Origin: Terriglobus albidus
GTDB taxonomy: Bacteria > Acidobacteriota > Terriglobia > Terriglobales > Acidobacteriaceae
Direction of reading: 5' to 3'
Length of the DNA: 64,000 nucleotides
Assembly: GCF_025685425.1 (NCBI RefSeq)
Contig: NZ_JAGTAS010000032.1
Coordinates: forward strand, 1-64,000
A model generated the notes under the pieces. The model saw only the letters and a program-made list of their open reading frames with translations. It searched no databases and had not been told where the DNA came from. The position numbers were made by a program, and so were the translations under genes. Positions 43,949 to 52,838 of the stretch are shown one piece after another. The first letter of the stretch is position 1, and each line of letters starts with the position of its first letter.

Positions 43949-45277
43949 TCAGCGCTCCAGCCGGACCTGAAGCTGTTCCAGGGTGGCGCCCTTGGTCTCC
44001 GGATAGATAAACAGAACAACAAAGAACTGAACTACGGTCATTGCCGCGAAGAAAAAGAAGGGTGCGCTGCGGGAGAATTGAACCACGATCAGCGGAAACA
44101 GTGCAGCGATGATTGCGTCCATGATCCAGTGCGAGCTTCCGCCGAGACTCTGTCCTTTGGAACGCACCTTCGTCGGAAAGATCTCGGAGATATACACCCA
44201 GATCACGGCTCCCTGCGAAGCGCCGAAGAAGCCGATGAACGTAACCAGCAGCCAGACGACGCTGCCCAGGTGAGTTCCTTGCCGGAAGAGGATCGCAGTG
44301 TAGAGAAGGCAGGCGCAGGTGCCGACTGCGCCAAGCAGAAGCAGTGTCTTACGGCCAAGCTTGTCGATGAGGAGCATTCCGATGACGGTGCCCGCGAGGT
44401 TGGCGAGGCCGATGTAAATCGATTGCGAGAACGTGGACAGGCGGCTCAGTCCCGCGGCTGCAAAGATGTCGTTGGCATAGTAGAGCACTGCGTTGATGCC
44501 GGAGAGCTGATTGAAGAAGCCAATCGAGATCGCAAGAAAGATGGGCAGCCGGAGAGAACGCTGAAACAAAGGCTCTTTCTTCTGAAGAGTGTCCTGGTGG
44601 AGCGAACTCCGAATCTCATTGAGCTCGGCCTGAGGATCTTCTGTCCCCATCATTCGCAGCACGGCCAGAGCATCATCAATGCTGTTACGCGTGATCAGGA
44701 AACGTGAGCTCTGCGGGATGGTGTAGAGCAGGACGAGAAACAGGAGCGCGGGAAGGAACGCAATGCCAAGCTGCCACCGCCACTCTGCCGCGCCAAGATC
44801 GAGGCGGGCAATCCACCAGTTAGAGATATAAGCCAGCAGAATGCCGAGGACAATATTTGCCTGGAAGGTTCCAACCAGCCGGCCACGCCAGCGGGCAGGC
44901 GCCAGCTCCGCAATATAAACCGGACCGAGTACGGACGATCCTCCGATACCGAGACCGCCAATAAACCGGAAGACCAGGAGTGAGGGCCAGTTCCACGCCA
45001 GAGCGCAGCCAAGCGCCGAAACAATATACATCACCGCCATGAGGCGGAGGGCATTGCGTCCGCCGCTTCTCTGTCCCAGGGGGCCGGCAAGAATGCAGCC
45101 GATGACCGTGCCCCATAGAGCAATAGACACTGTGATCCCTAGAGACTGGGCCGAGAGATGAAAAGTCTCTGTCAGGCGTCCGGTCGTGCCTGCGATGACG
45201 ACGGTGTCAAAGCCGAAGAGCAATCCACCCAAAGCGCCTACGAGCGTGCTTCGGAAGAGAGTGGAGGTCATACGCAT
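43949..45277 (-). CDS. Sugar porter MFS transporter
   Basis: 442 residues, 12 predicted membrane segments. Sugar-porter signatures: GALGGLLFGFDTVVIAG in TM1, RFIGGLGIGGSSVLGPVYIAELAPARWRG (split PESP-like region), QLSGINAVLYYANDIF in TM7, DKLGRKTLLLLG, and a C-terminal PETKGATLEQLQ. Predicted proton-sugar symport of a mono- or disaccharide into the cytoplasm. AGGAG lies 10 nt before ATG 45277. First gene of the MFS-CehA operon, divergent from the GmhA-like gene; the shared 181-bp region holds a LacI-type operator. Substrate is inferred to be a product of the neighbouring glycosidases. Confidence 0.9.
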   Translation of the reverse strand: MRMTSTLFRSTLVGALGGLLFGFDTVVIAGTTGRLTETFHLSAQSLGITVSIALWGTVIGCILAGPLGQRSGGRNALRLMAVMYIVSALGCALAWNWPSLLVFRFIGGLGIGGSSVLGPVYIAELAPARWRGRLVGTFQANIVLGILLAYISNWWIARLDLGAAEWRWQLGIAFLPALLFLVLLYTIPQSSRFLITRNSIDDALAVLRMMGTEDPQAELNEIRSSLHQDTLQKKEPLFQRSLRLPIFLAISIGFFNQLSGINAVLYYANDIFAAAGLSRLSTFSQSIYIGLANLAGTVIGMLLIDKLGRKTLLLLGAVGTCACLLYTAILFRQGTHLGSVVWLLVTFIGFFGASQGAVIWVYISEIFPTKVRSKGQSLGGSSHWIMDAIIAALFPLIVVQFSRSAPFFFFAAMTVVQFFVVLFIYPETKGATLEQLQVRLER

Positions 45278-45366
45278 GCAGAGAGTTCTCCTGATGACGG
45301 CGGTACATCTGATTCACGTCGTAAACAGACGTTTTTCCGATGCAAGCCAATCTAACATCAAATTTA

Positions 45367-45380
45367 TGGAATCGGTTCCA
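45367..45380. promoter_or_regulatory. LacI-family operator, site 1
   Basis: TGGAATCGGTTCCA, one mismatch from a perfect palindrome with central CG. It lies 89 bp from the MFS start and 78 bp from the GmhA-like start and so can control both. Sites with the same core at 49991, 50167 and 56026. Confidence 0.7.
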
Positions 45381-45458
45381 ATTTCTCATGCCACTCAGGT
45401 AAAGTACAGCAACGACGGCATTCGAGAACAAATATGCCGGCTTACGAGGATGGCTTAT

Positions 45459-46085
45459 ATGCATGTGGAATCAGTTCACTCTATGGTCACCGGTCAGCTA
45501 CAACACACCCTGAATACCATCGCCAGGGTTCAGGCAGACAAGTCCATCATCGCCACCGTTGTGGAGGCCGGAAAGGCGATCGCAGAAGCGATGAAGCGCG
45601 ATCACAAACTGATCGTTGCCGGAAACGGAGGCTCAGCCGCCGATTCGCAGCATCTCGTAGCGGAGTTTGTCTCACGGCTCACGCGTGACCGTCCTGCAAT
45701 GCCCGCCGTCGCCCTGACGACCGACACATCGATTCTGACAGCCATAGGAAATGACTTCTCCTATGACAACGTCTTCGAACGGCAGATTGAGGCTATTGGA
45801 CGGCCCGGGGATGTATTTCTTGCGATCTCCACCTCAGGTAATGCAAAGAACCTGATCAAGGCACTCCACATGTGCCGGCAGAAGAACATCATCAGCATCG
45901 GCTACCTTGGGAACGATGGCGGACAGATGGCGCCTTTGTGCGATTACAAAGTGATTGTCCCTTCGCGGATCACGATGCACATACAGGAGTCACACTTGGC
46001 GCTGGAGCATATCCTCTGCATGGTGGTAGAACGTTTCTATTTTGGCGAAGAATTCGATAATGTTCCTCAGTATCTGGCGGAATAG
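45459..46085 (+). CDS. gmhA: SIS-domain phosphoheptose isomerase-like protein (GmhA)
   Basis: 208 residues. Predicted isomerisation of sedoheptulose 7-phosphate to D-glycero-D-manno-heptose 7-phosphate, or of a related ketose/aldose phosphate. Seen: VAGNGGSAADSQHLVAEFVSRL (phosphate-binding, GmhA-specific), ALTTDTSILTAIGNDFSYDNVFERQIEA, DVFLAISTSGNAKNLIKAL, and HIQESHLALEHILCMVVERFYF with the GmhA catalytic-type Glu/His. Start chosen at ATG 45459 (GAGG 8 nt upstream); longer frames would run through the operator at 45367. Placement under a LacI-type operator in a sugar locus suggests a catabolic isomerase rather than LPS heptose synthesis. The stop codon TAG is the first triplet of repeat family A copy 4. 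Confidence 0.85.
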   Translation: MHVESVHSMVTGQLQHTLNTIARVQADKSIIATVVEAGKAIAEAMKRDHKLIVAGNGGSAADSQHLVAEFVSRLTRDRPAMPAVALTTDTSILTAIGNDFSYDNVFERQIEAIGRPGDVFLAISTSGNAKNLIKALHMCRQKNIISIGYLGNDGGQMAPLCDYKVIVPSRITMHIQESHLALEHILCMVVERFYFGEEFDNVPQYLAE

Positions 46086-46193
46086 AGCATTTCCCCTGTA
46101 GGTGTAGTCCAGAGCAGCCGCATTTATAGGCGTTTTCCGCAATGAAAACGCCGCTGCCTCCCTTCCGGGATATCCAGCAACAGGGAAAATGCT
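46086..46193 (+). repeat. Dispersed nested-palindrome repeat family A, copy 4
   Basis: 108 bp, ends AGCATTTCCCCTGT and ACAGGGAAAATGCT, inner pair GGCGTTTTC / GAAAACGCC. It directly follows the stop codon of the GmhA-like gene. Confidence 0.85.
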
Positions 46194-46214
46194 CTAGACT
46201 GCTCAAATCAATGA

Positions 46215-46247
46215 AGCCCCGGAGACGGATCTCCGGGGCTTTCTCTT
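46215..46247 (+). terminator. Intrinsic terminator after the GmhA-like gene
   Basis: AGCCCCGGAGA, loop CGGA, TCTCCGGGGCT: perfect 11-bp stem followed by TTCTCTT on the + strand. It also lies just beyond the stop of the convergent TonB receptor gene and may serve both. Confidence 0.8.
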
Positions 46248-46260
46248 TGGGGTTACTGGA

Positions 46261-49200
46261 TTAGAAGTTGAACTTGAAGCCCAGCTGCATCTGTCGCGGA
46301 ATGTTCGACTGACTTACCGCGACAAACCCGAACTGATTGCTGGTAGGCGTCATATTCGGTCCGCCGCGAACAGCGGTGTTGGTGACGTTGAAGGTCTCGA
46401 ACCGGAACTGTGCGTTATACCGGTCGGTAATGTTGAAGCGCTTTGAGAACGATAGATCGGCCAGCGGAGCGTTTGGATTACGAATGTACTTCGACTGGAA
46501 GGGCGCGGCGCGCAGTTCCAAGTTGGAGGTGTTGGTGATCTGCCAAGCAGGATTCGAGCAGCTTACGAAGCCATTACGAGCCGAATTCGGAGCGAGCGAT
46601 GTTCCATTGACCTGGCGTACACAACTGTTGAAGTAGTTGCTATTGCTCTTCTGCCCACCGATATTTGGATCAGCGATAAGCGCGGCAGCGGCATTGATTG
46701 ACGCGGGAGCTCCTGACTGAATGGTCTCAATATAGTTGAGCTGCCAGCCGCCGATCAGCAACTCCATCGGACGGTTAACATGTCCCCCGAAGTGATGCCC
46801 CCGGCCGAAGGGCAGTTCCCAGACGCCGGAGATCACAAGACGCTGAGGACGATCGGAGGCGCTGATGTTCTTGAACGGCGCGGCATCCTGGCTATTCAGG
46901 TAGGAGACTGCCTCCTGCGTCTTCGACCAGGTGTACGCTCCCATCAGGGTGAGCCCCTGTGCGAACCGCTTCTGGAGTGACATCTGCAGCGAGTCGTACC
47001 AGATCTTTCCTACGGACTCCTGTCCATAGGTAACGTTCTGGAATTGCGGGTATGGCAAAAGCAGTTGCTGACGCGAAACCGTGGCGCCATTCAAACTGCT
47101 GCCGGGGATAAGACCGGCGAAAGGATTGGTAACGGTCTGCGCCAGATAGGCCGAAGGAGTCGGGCTGCCGGGCGCAGCCGCGGCTGCGGCGCGTACCTGC
47201 GCGATCTGCGCATTGCTGAGGACATTCAGGTTTCTGGCGGAGCCGGCCTGATTGTCGTTGGTATTGATGTTGTTCGTACGGCTGCCCACGTAGCTTACAT
47301 CCCAGACGACATTGCCTGGGAACTGCTGCTGCAGGCCGAACGAGAACTGATGTACGTACGGAATCTTGCGGTCGACATTGTTGAAGATAATGCTCTGTCC
47401 CTGGAAGGTTGAGAGACCGAGTGTGCTGCCCGAAGGCTGCAGTACGGTCGGAAACGGATTATTCAACGGAGGCGCATTGGGATTATTCCCGGCCGGGCGA
47501 TACTGGTCCGCGGTCGTTCCGCCGGCCACGTTGCTGGCAATGTAAGCAGTGTCCTGTGCAAAGCCCTGCGCGGCGCCGAAGGCTGCCTCCGGCAGGAAGA
47601 ACATACCGTATCCGCCACGGAGAATCAGATTATTGTTGGCGCGGAATACCGCTCCGGCGCGCGGCTGTACGTGCCCGTACTGCGTGTTGAAGGCCTCGCG
47701 CGGCTGTCCGGCTGCGCCCGAAAAGAGCAGGCCACCGGTCAGATTTGCGCATGCCGGGCAGGTTGCGGGATTGGCCGACTTCGCTGCTGCCGCGAGCGGA
47801 GAGGCCGTGTTGTAAGCAAAGCCGCGGTTCTGGCGGTTCTGCGCCTCAGTCGGTGAGCCCTCGATGTCATAGCGGATACCCAGGTTCAAAGTGAGGCGGC
47901 GAGAGAGCTTGAAATCATCCTGCAGATAGATCGCGTAGTAACGCCAGCGATAACTCAGGCGTGGGGTGTATTGGATAATGCCGCTGGCCGGAGCTCCGAG
48001 CAACAGAGATGCGACGGCGGATCCCTGCGAGCTGGATGTTGCCGCCGTCGGATCAGCCTGTGTGAAGTTCTGGTTGAAGGTGAACTGGCCGCCGCCGTAG
48101 ACAAACGATCCGCCGCCCGTGTTATAGCGGATATCGCGGAGATCCGCGCCGACATGCAGAGAGTGCTTGCCGTAAAGCATCTGCAGTCCAGGTTGGAAAC
48201 CGATGATGTTGCTGATGCCGAACCGTGGATTACGTGTGCCGGCATCGCCAACGCCTGTCCCGGAAAGAGTCAGACGGGGAGGCACGGGAACAAAGCGGCT
48301 GTTCGCGAAGCTCTGCGAGAAACCGAGAGACGTAATGTCGTACCCATAAACCCGCGAACGATCAACCGTCTCGTTATAGCGGGTGATGGAGGCACGAAGA
48401 TCCATCACGATACGGGAACTCAACGTCGTAATCGAGTCGATGACGCCGTTGTCATTCACACGCGCGAGCGGATCCTGCGCATCAAGCAGCGGGCCGGTGA
48501 AATTGAATGCCCCGTTGTCTACCTGATTGCGACGTCCGTGTGCATAGCGAACATACAGTCGCTCGCGCTGTCCGAAGTTCTGATCGATGCGGCCGATCCA
48601 GTTACGGAAGTGGTCCTGACTGAGGTTCGTGCCGGTGTTGTAGTTGTTGGCGGAGGTGTAGTTGGTATCGACGCTGCCGGAAGCGGCATAGTTCGGCTTG
48701 GGATATGCCTGCGCCAGTTTGTATCCGGCGCTGTTTGCCAGCCTCGACGAAGGAATGCGATTGCCGGGGAACGGATCGCGCACACAGCAGACGCCGCCAG
48801 GGCCGAGCCGGGTGGTATAGGGGTCGTAGATGGTGGGTTCTCCGGCTCCGGAGAAGTCGCCATTGCGCTCAGGAGTACTGATCGTACCGGTAAGGGTAGG
48901 GGAGGGCGAAGCTTCCTTATAGTTTTCGAAGCCGAAGAGGAAGAAAGTCCGGTCCTTGGCGTCGTACAGACCTGGGATGCTCAGAGGACCGGTAACAGCG
49001 AAACCATACTGATCGAGAGTATGTCCGCCGAGATTTGCCTTGGTAACCGGATCGATTGCATAGCGAGGCGCTCCGGCAGCTTTATTGGAGATGCTGTTCG
49101 CATCGAACTGGTATCGCCGCATGAATTCATACGCAGAACCGTGATAGACGTTGGTACCGCTCTTAGTCGAAACATTGAAGATGCCTCCGCCGGTTCGGCC

Positions 49201-49941
49201 GTACTGGGCATCGTAGAAGTTGTTGACGATCTTGAACTCCTGGGTCGCATCGACCGTCGGGATATAGGCGACATTCTGATTGGCATGGGAGCGATCGCCG
49301 GCCGTATCGGAGATGGCGTCGTCGGGCGCTCCATCGATCAGAAAGGAGTTGGTCTGCCGCAGGCCTCCGTTGATGGAGAAGTTCGCATTGTCTCCGTTAT
49401 CGAAGGGGCGAGTGAACGACGGATTTCCCTGGAAGGTAACGCCGGGAACCAGGTTCGCCAGTTGAAAGGGATTGCGGCCGTTCAATGGCAGCTCGGTGAC
49501 CCGCTTGTTATCAATCAGGCCGCTGCGGGTGGCAGTTCCCTCTTCCAGCAATGGAGCTTCCGTGGTGACGGTAACCACCTCAGTCTGCGTTCCAATTGAT
49601 AGCCCGAGATCGACCGTGAGCTTATCGCCGACATGCAGCTCGATATTGTTCTGGGTAGCGGTGCTGAAACCCGGCGCCTCAGCAGAGACGGAATACGTTC
49701 CCGGGGTAAGGAAAGGAACGGTGTAGTTCCCTTCTCCATCGGTGGTTGCTTCTGTCTGAACACCGGTGGCAGTGTTGGTGACTTTGACGTGAGCGTTGGG
49801 GATGGCAGCTTTGGCGGAGTCCTGCACACGCCCGTTCAACGTAGCACGCGTTTCCTGGGCGCGCGCGGAAGGAAATAAGGCGAAGAACATGACCGCGATG
49901 ACCATGATCTGGAAACAGTGGCGGAGTCGAGTTGCAATCAC
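46261..49941 (-). CDS. TonB-dependent receptor, Oar-like, with carboxypeptidase-regulatory domain
   Basis: 1226 residues from GTG 49941 (GAGG 9 nt upstream). Signal peptide about 1-28 (ending SARAQ); carboxypeptidase-regulatory-like domain about 32-110 (ATLNGRVQDSAKAAIPNAHV, TTDGEGNYTVPFLTPGTYSV); plug domain from about 120 (VVTVTTEAPLLEEG, ELPLNGRNPFQLANLVPGV); large beta-barrel ending in the aromatic-terminated QLGFKFNF. This is the Acidobacteriota counterpart of SusC-type importers and probably moves oligosaccharides across the outer membrane. No SusD homologue lies next to it. LacI-type operator 49989-50006 is 48 bp upstream of the start; the GH38 gene is divergent. Convergent with the GmhA-like gene. 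Confidence 0.9.
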   Translation of the reverse strand: MIATRLRHCFQIMVIAVMFFALFPSARAQETRATLNGRVQDSAKAAIPNAHVKVTNTATGVQTEATTDGEGNYTVPFLTPGTYSVSAEAPGFSTATQNNIELHVGDKLTVDLGLSIGTQTEVVTVTTEAPLLEEGTATRSGLIDNKRVTELPLNGRNPFQLANLVPGVTFQGNPSFTRPFDNGDNANFSINGGLRQTNSFLIDGAPDDAISDTAGDRSHANQNVAYIPTVDATQEFKIVNNFYDAQYGRTGGGIFNVSTKSGTNVYHGSAYEFMRRYQFDANSISNKAAGAPRYAIDPVTKANLGGHTLDQYGFAVTGPLSIPGLYDAKDRTFFLFGFENYKEASPSPTLTGTISTPERNGDFSGAGEPTIYDPYTTRLGPGGVCCVRDPFPGNRIPSSRLANSAGYKLAQAYPKPNYAASGSVDTNYTSANNYNTGTNLSQDHFRNWIGRIDQNFGQRERLYVRYAHGRRNQVDNGAFNFTGPLLDAQDPLARVNDNGVIDSITTLSSRIVMDLRASITRYNETVDRSRVYGYDITSLGFSQSFANSRFVPVPPRLTLSGTGVGDAGTRNPRFGISNIIGFQPGLQMLYGKHSLHVGADLRDIRYNTGGGSFVYGGGQFTFNQNFTQADPTAATSSSQGSAVASLLLGAPASGIIQYTPRLSYRWRYYAIYLQDDFKLSRRLTLNLGIRYDIEGSPTEAQNRQNRGFAYNTASPLAAAAKSANPATCPACANLTGGLLFSGAAGQPREAFNTQYGHVQPRAGAVFRANNNLILRGGYGMFFLPEAAFGAAQGFAQDTAYIASNVAGGTTADQYRPAGNNPNAPPLNNPFPTVLQPSGSTLGLSTFQGQSIIFNNVDRKIPYVHQFSFGLQQQFPGNVVWDVSYVGSRTNNINTNDNQAGSARNLNVLSNAQIAQVRAAAAAAPGSPTPSAYLAQTVTNPFAGLIPGSSLNGATVSRQQLLLPYPQFQNVTYGQESVGKIWYDSLQMSLQKRFAQGLTLMGAYTWSKTQEAVSYLNSQDAAPFKNISASDRPQRLVISGVWELPFGRGHHFGGHVNRPMELLIGGWQLNYIETIQSGAPASINAAAALIADPNIGGQKSNSNYFNSCVRQVNGTSLAPNSARNGFVSCSNPAWQITNTSNLELRAAPFQSKYIRNPNAPLADLSFSKRFNITDRYNAQFRFETFNVTNTAVRGGPNMTPTSNQFGFVAVSQSNIPRQMQLGFKFNF

Positions 49942-49988
49942 GATGCGGACCTCACGGAAGAAGCTTCAGGAACAGCGTCAAACTCACA

Positions 49989-50006
49989 ATTGGAATCGGT
50001 TCCAAT
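49989..50006. promoter_or_regulatory. LacI-family operator, site 2
   Basis: ATTGGAATCGGTTCCAAT, an 18-bp palindrome with one mismatched pair, centred in the divergent region between the TonB receptor (start 49941) and GH38 (start 50247). The rest of this 305-bp region carries both promoters and site 3. Confidence 0.75.
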
Positions 50007-50166
50007 TTTCGGCGTGCTTCACGATCTACCTTCCAACACTCAGATGTCAAGTATTTCTTCACGGAATTTTCGCAATCCATAAGGAAATCTGCGCCACACC
50101 TCCCTTTCCGGCCTGATTCTTGACAGTCCCGGGAAGGGCGACTAGAGTTCCGATTGTCTGCCGAAC

Positions 50167-50180
50167 TGGAACCGATACCA
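50167..50180. promoter_or_regulatory. LacI-family operator, site 3
   Basis: TGGAACCGATACCA; its reverse complement TGGTATCGGTTCCA differs from site 1 at one position. It lies 66 bp upstream of GH38. With site 2 it forms a pair about 175 bp apart, which could allow looping. Confidence 0.6.
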
Positions 50181-50246
50181 CTAAAACCGAGGTTCAGAGC
50201 TCGCGCAACCACCAGCACCCGCCGTGGGTAGAGGATTGAGATAACG

Positions 50247-52838
50247 ATGAGGCAATCAGAGACACTGGGCCGGATGCCGGTCCTTTCCATAATGGCGGCC
50301 ATACTGCTGGGGGGACACACAGCGGTTGGGCAGACTACACCGGCTCAGGCTGCGCCCACACCGGGAGCGTCCGCGGCAACCGCGGAGGCCGGGAAGCCAC
50401 AGTGGAAGCCAGAGGCTGCCGGCCTGACGCTACACATGATCGGCAACTCGCATATCGATGCTGTCTGGTTGTGGCCGCTTGCCGAGGGCGACGCGGTCGT
50501 ACACAGCACCTTCCGTTCGGCGCTCGACCGCATGAAGGAAGATCCCGAGCTGACCATGACGACCAGCTCTTCGCAGTTTTATGAGTGGGTGGAGGCCAGC
50601 GATCCAGCCATGATCGCTGAGATTCGCAAGCATGTCGCCTCTGGCCGATGGAATCTGGCCGGTGGATGGTGGGTGGAACCGGACGTCAATGTTCCCAGTG
50701 GAGAATCCCTTATCCGGCAAGGCCTCTACGGCCAACGCACCCTGCAGCGCATCTTTGGACGGCGGGCGATCGTCGGCTATAACCCCGATTCGTTTGGCCA
50801 CACAGGTAACCTCCCCCAGATCCTAAAGCTGCAACGCCTTCCCTATTACGTATTCATGCGGCCGAATGCATTGGAGAAGCCGGCCATCACCCAGAACCTT
50901 TTCCAATGGCAAGGGATCGATGGCACGCGGACGTTGACCTACCGCATACCGCTCTTCTACGACGATCCTGCTGCGGTACGAAATCATATGGAACGCACGA
51001 TCGATGCCCTGCACGGACAGCCGGAACGGATCGACATGGAGTTCTTCGGCATTGGCGACCACGGCGGTGGTCCGACAAAAGAAAACATGAGATCCATCCG
51101 GCAGATCCAGACGGAGCCGGGCGCACCGAAGATCTTCTATTCCACACCGGAGCGTTACTTCGCCGAAGTAAAGAACAAATTGCCTGCCGATATTCAGGTC
51201 TATCAGGGAGATCTGCAGCATCATTCAGTCGGAACTTACACCGCAGGATCGGCAATCAAGAAGCTCAATCGCAGTACAGAGGCCATGCTGCTGACCGCAG
51301 AGAAGTTCAGTGCGATCGGCTCGGCGGCGTGGGGAGCAACCTACCCAAAAGAGGAGTTCACGAAGGCCTGGCAACGTGTGCTGCTGTTGCAGTTTCACGA
51401 TGGCATGTCGGCGACAACGCTTCCTGAACACTTCGACGCCGCCCGCGATGCCTTCGGTCGGGCACGCGATATTGCCCTGACAGCCACGACCGTCTCACTG
51501 CAACGGCTTGCCTGGCAGATCCCAACGACCGACCCCGCCTCGAAGTATCTCGTCGTCTTCAATCCGCACGCCTGGCCCGTAAAAAAAGAAGTGGAGTACG
51601 ACCTGGGGTGGGACGCGAATATCCCTGCACAGGTGGAGGATGAGAACGGTCGGGCGCTGCCCTTTCAGTGGGTTAACGCCACCACGGTCGTCACCAATCG
51701 ACGTGGGCTGGTTGCCGAAGTAGAGGTTCCCGCAATGGGATATCGCCAGATTCGTGTACGCCGCGCGGAGCAGACCACACCGCGTCCGGCAGAGGCGCCG
51801 CACGCGACAGAGGACTCGCTCGAGAACTCACATCTTCGCCTCAGCTTCAGCAATGACGGCGGCATCAATCTCTACGATAAAGACACTAAGCGTGAAGTCT
51901 TCGCAAACACATCCGGCGGCATGCGTGCGGTTGTGATGGACGATCCAAGCGATACCTGGAGCCACCATGTTCGCGCGTACGACAAGGAAGTCGGAGTCTT
52001 TCAGCGCACCGGACTAAAGATCCTGGAAGATGGTCCTCTACGCGCTCGAATCCGCGAAACCCGCAGCTACAACGCTTCCACGTTGACGATCGACTGGATC
52101 CTCTACGCCGGCAGCTCGATGCTAGACGCGCAGGTCACGCTGGACTGGCATGAACACCTGAAGATGTTGAAGTTCTCGTATCCAGTTAACATCACTAACC
52201 CAAAAGTCACGACAGAGATTGCCTACGGAGCCCTGGCAAGAACCAACGAAGGCGATGAAGATCCAGGACAACGCTGGATCGATCTCACCGGTACAGGAGA
52301 CGACCAACCGTATGGCCTCGCGGTGATCAACGATGCCAAGTACGGCTACAGCGTATTGGGCAACGATATGCGGGTCTCCATCGCACGCGCCGCGGTATAC
52401 GCCCATCATGAGCCACGGGTACTGGAGTCAGGCGTCGATTACCAATGGATGGACCAGGGTGTGCAGACCTTCCAAATGCAAATGCTGCCGCACACCGGCT
52501 CATGGCAGGACACTAATGTTGTGCGTGCGGCTGAGGAACTGGTGAGCAGCACCCCGGTTGTCTATCAGGGAATTCATCCGGGGACACGCAAGGGCTCCGA
52601 CTCCTTCCTTTCAGTCGATGCCCAGGATGTCATTGTGGAAGCTGTCAAGGAGTCGGAGGACGGCAACGATCTCATTGTTCGCTCGTATGAAACAGCGGGC
52701 CGGCCCACCAAAGCCACGATCCATATGGCTACACCCGCTGTCACGTGGACGGGTGACTTCCATGCATTCGAGATCAAGACACTTCGCATCGACCGCCACA
52801 CAGGCAAGGTGAAAGAGACGGACGCGCTTGAAGACTAA
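50247..52838 (+). CDS. Glycoside hydrolase family 38 alpha-mannosidase, exported
   Basis: 863 residues. Signal peptide about 1-29 (MAAILLGGHTAVGQ). GH38 catalytic domain: IGNSHIDAVWLWP with zinc ligands His69 and Asp71; GGWWVEPDVNVPSGESLIRQ; nucleophile Asp181 in VGYNPDSFGHTGNLPQ; LQFHDGMSATT with a late zinc-binding His region. The middle three-helix and C-terminal beta domains follow (ENSHLRLSFSNDGGINLYDK, ILYAGSSMLDAQVTLDWHEH). Predicted removal of alpha-linked mannose in the periplasm. Two LacI-type operators lie upstream. Overlaps the next gene (ROK kinase) by 11 bp, so the two are translationally coupled. Confidence 0.9.
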   Translation: MRQSETLGRMPVLSIMAAILLGGHTAVGQTTPAQAAPTPGASAATAEAGKPQWKPEAAGLTLHMIGNSHIDAVWLWPLAEGDAVVHSTFRSALDRMKEDPELTMTTSSSQFYEWVEASDPAMIAEIRKHVASGRWNLAGGWWVEPDVNVPSGESLIRQGLYGQRTLQRIFGRRAIVGYNPDSFGHTGNLPQILKLQRLPYYVFMRPNALEKPAITQNLFQWQGIDGTRTLTYRIPLFYDDPAAVRNHMERTIDALHGQPERIDMEFFGIGDHGGGPTKENMRSIRQIQTEPGAPKIFYSTPERYFAEVKNKLPADIQVYQGDLQHHSVGTYTAGSAIKKLNRSTEAMLLTAEKFSAIGSAAWGATYPKEEFTKAWQRVLLLQFHDGMSATTLPEHFDAARDAFGRARDIALTATTVSLQRLAWQIPTTDPASKYLVVFNPHAWPVKKEVEYDLGWDANIPAQVEDENGRALPFQWVNATTVVTNRRGLVAEVEVPAMGYRQIRVRRAEQTTPRPAEAPHATEDSLENSHLRLSFSNDGGINLYDKDTKREVFANTSGGMRAVVMDDPSDTWSHHVRAYDKEVGVFQRTGLKILEDGPLRARIRETRSYNASTLTIDWILYAGSSMLDAQVTLDWHEHLKMLKFSYPVNITNPKVTTEIAYGALARTNEGDEDPGQRWIDLTGTGDDQPYGLAVINDAKYGYSVLGNDMRVSIARAAVYAHHEPRVLESGVDYQWMDQGVQTFQMQMLPHTGSWQDTNVVRAAEELVSSTPVVYQGIHPGTRKGSDSFLSVDAQDVIVEAVKESEDGNDLIVRSYETAGRPTKATIHMATPAVTWTGDFHAFEIKTLRIDRHTGKVKETDALED

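Noticed and set aside
45186-45458. N-terminal extension of the GmhA-like protein to 299 residues
   Set aside because: It has no similarity to SIS proteins, overlaps the MFS coding region and runs through the operator; the family length is about 200.
47971-49599. A 542-codon open frame on the + strand
   Set aside because: It is fully antisense to the TonB receptor, whose domains are clear; the antisense product has no domain pattern and arises from GC-rich codon use.
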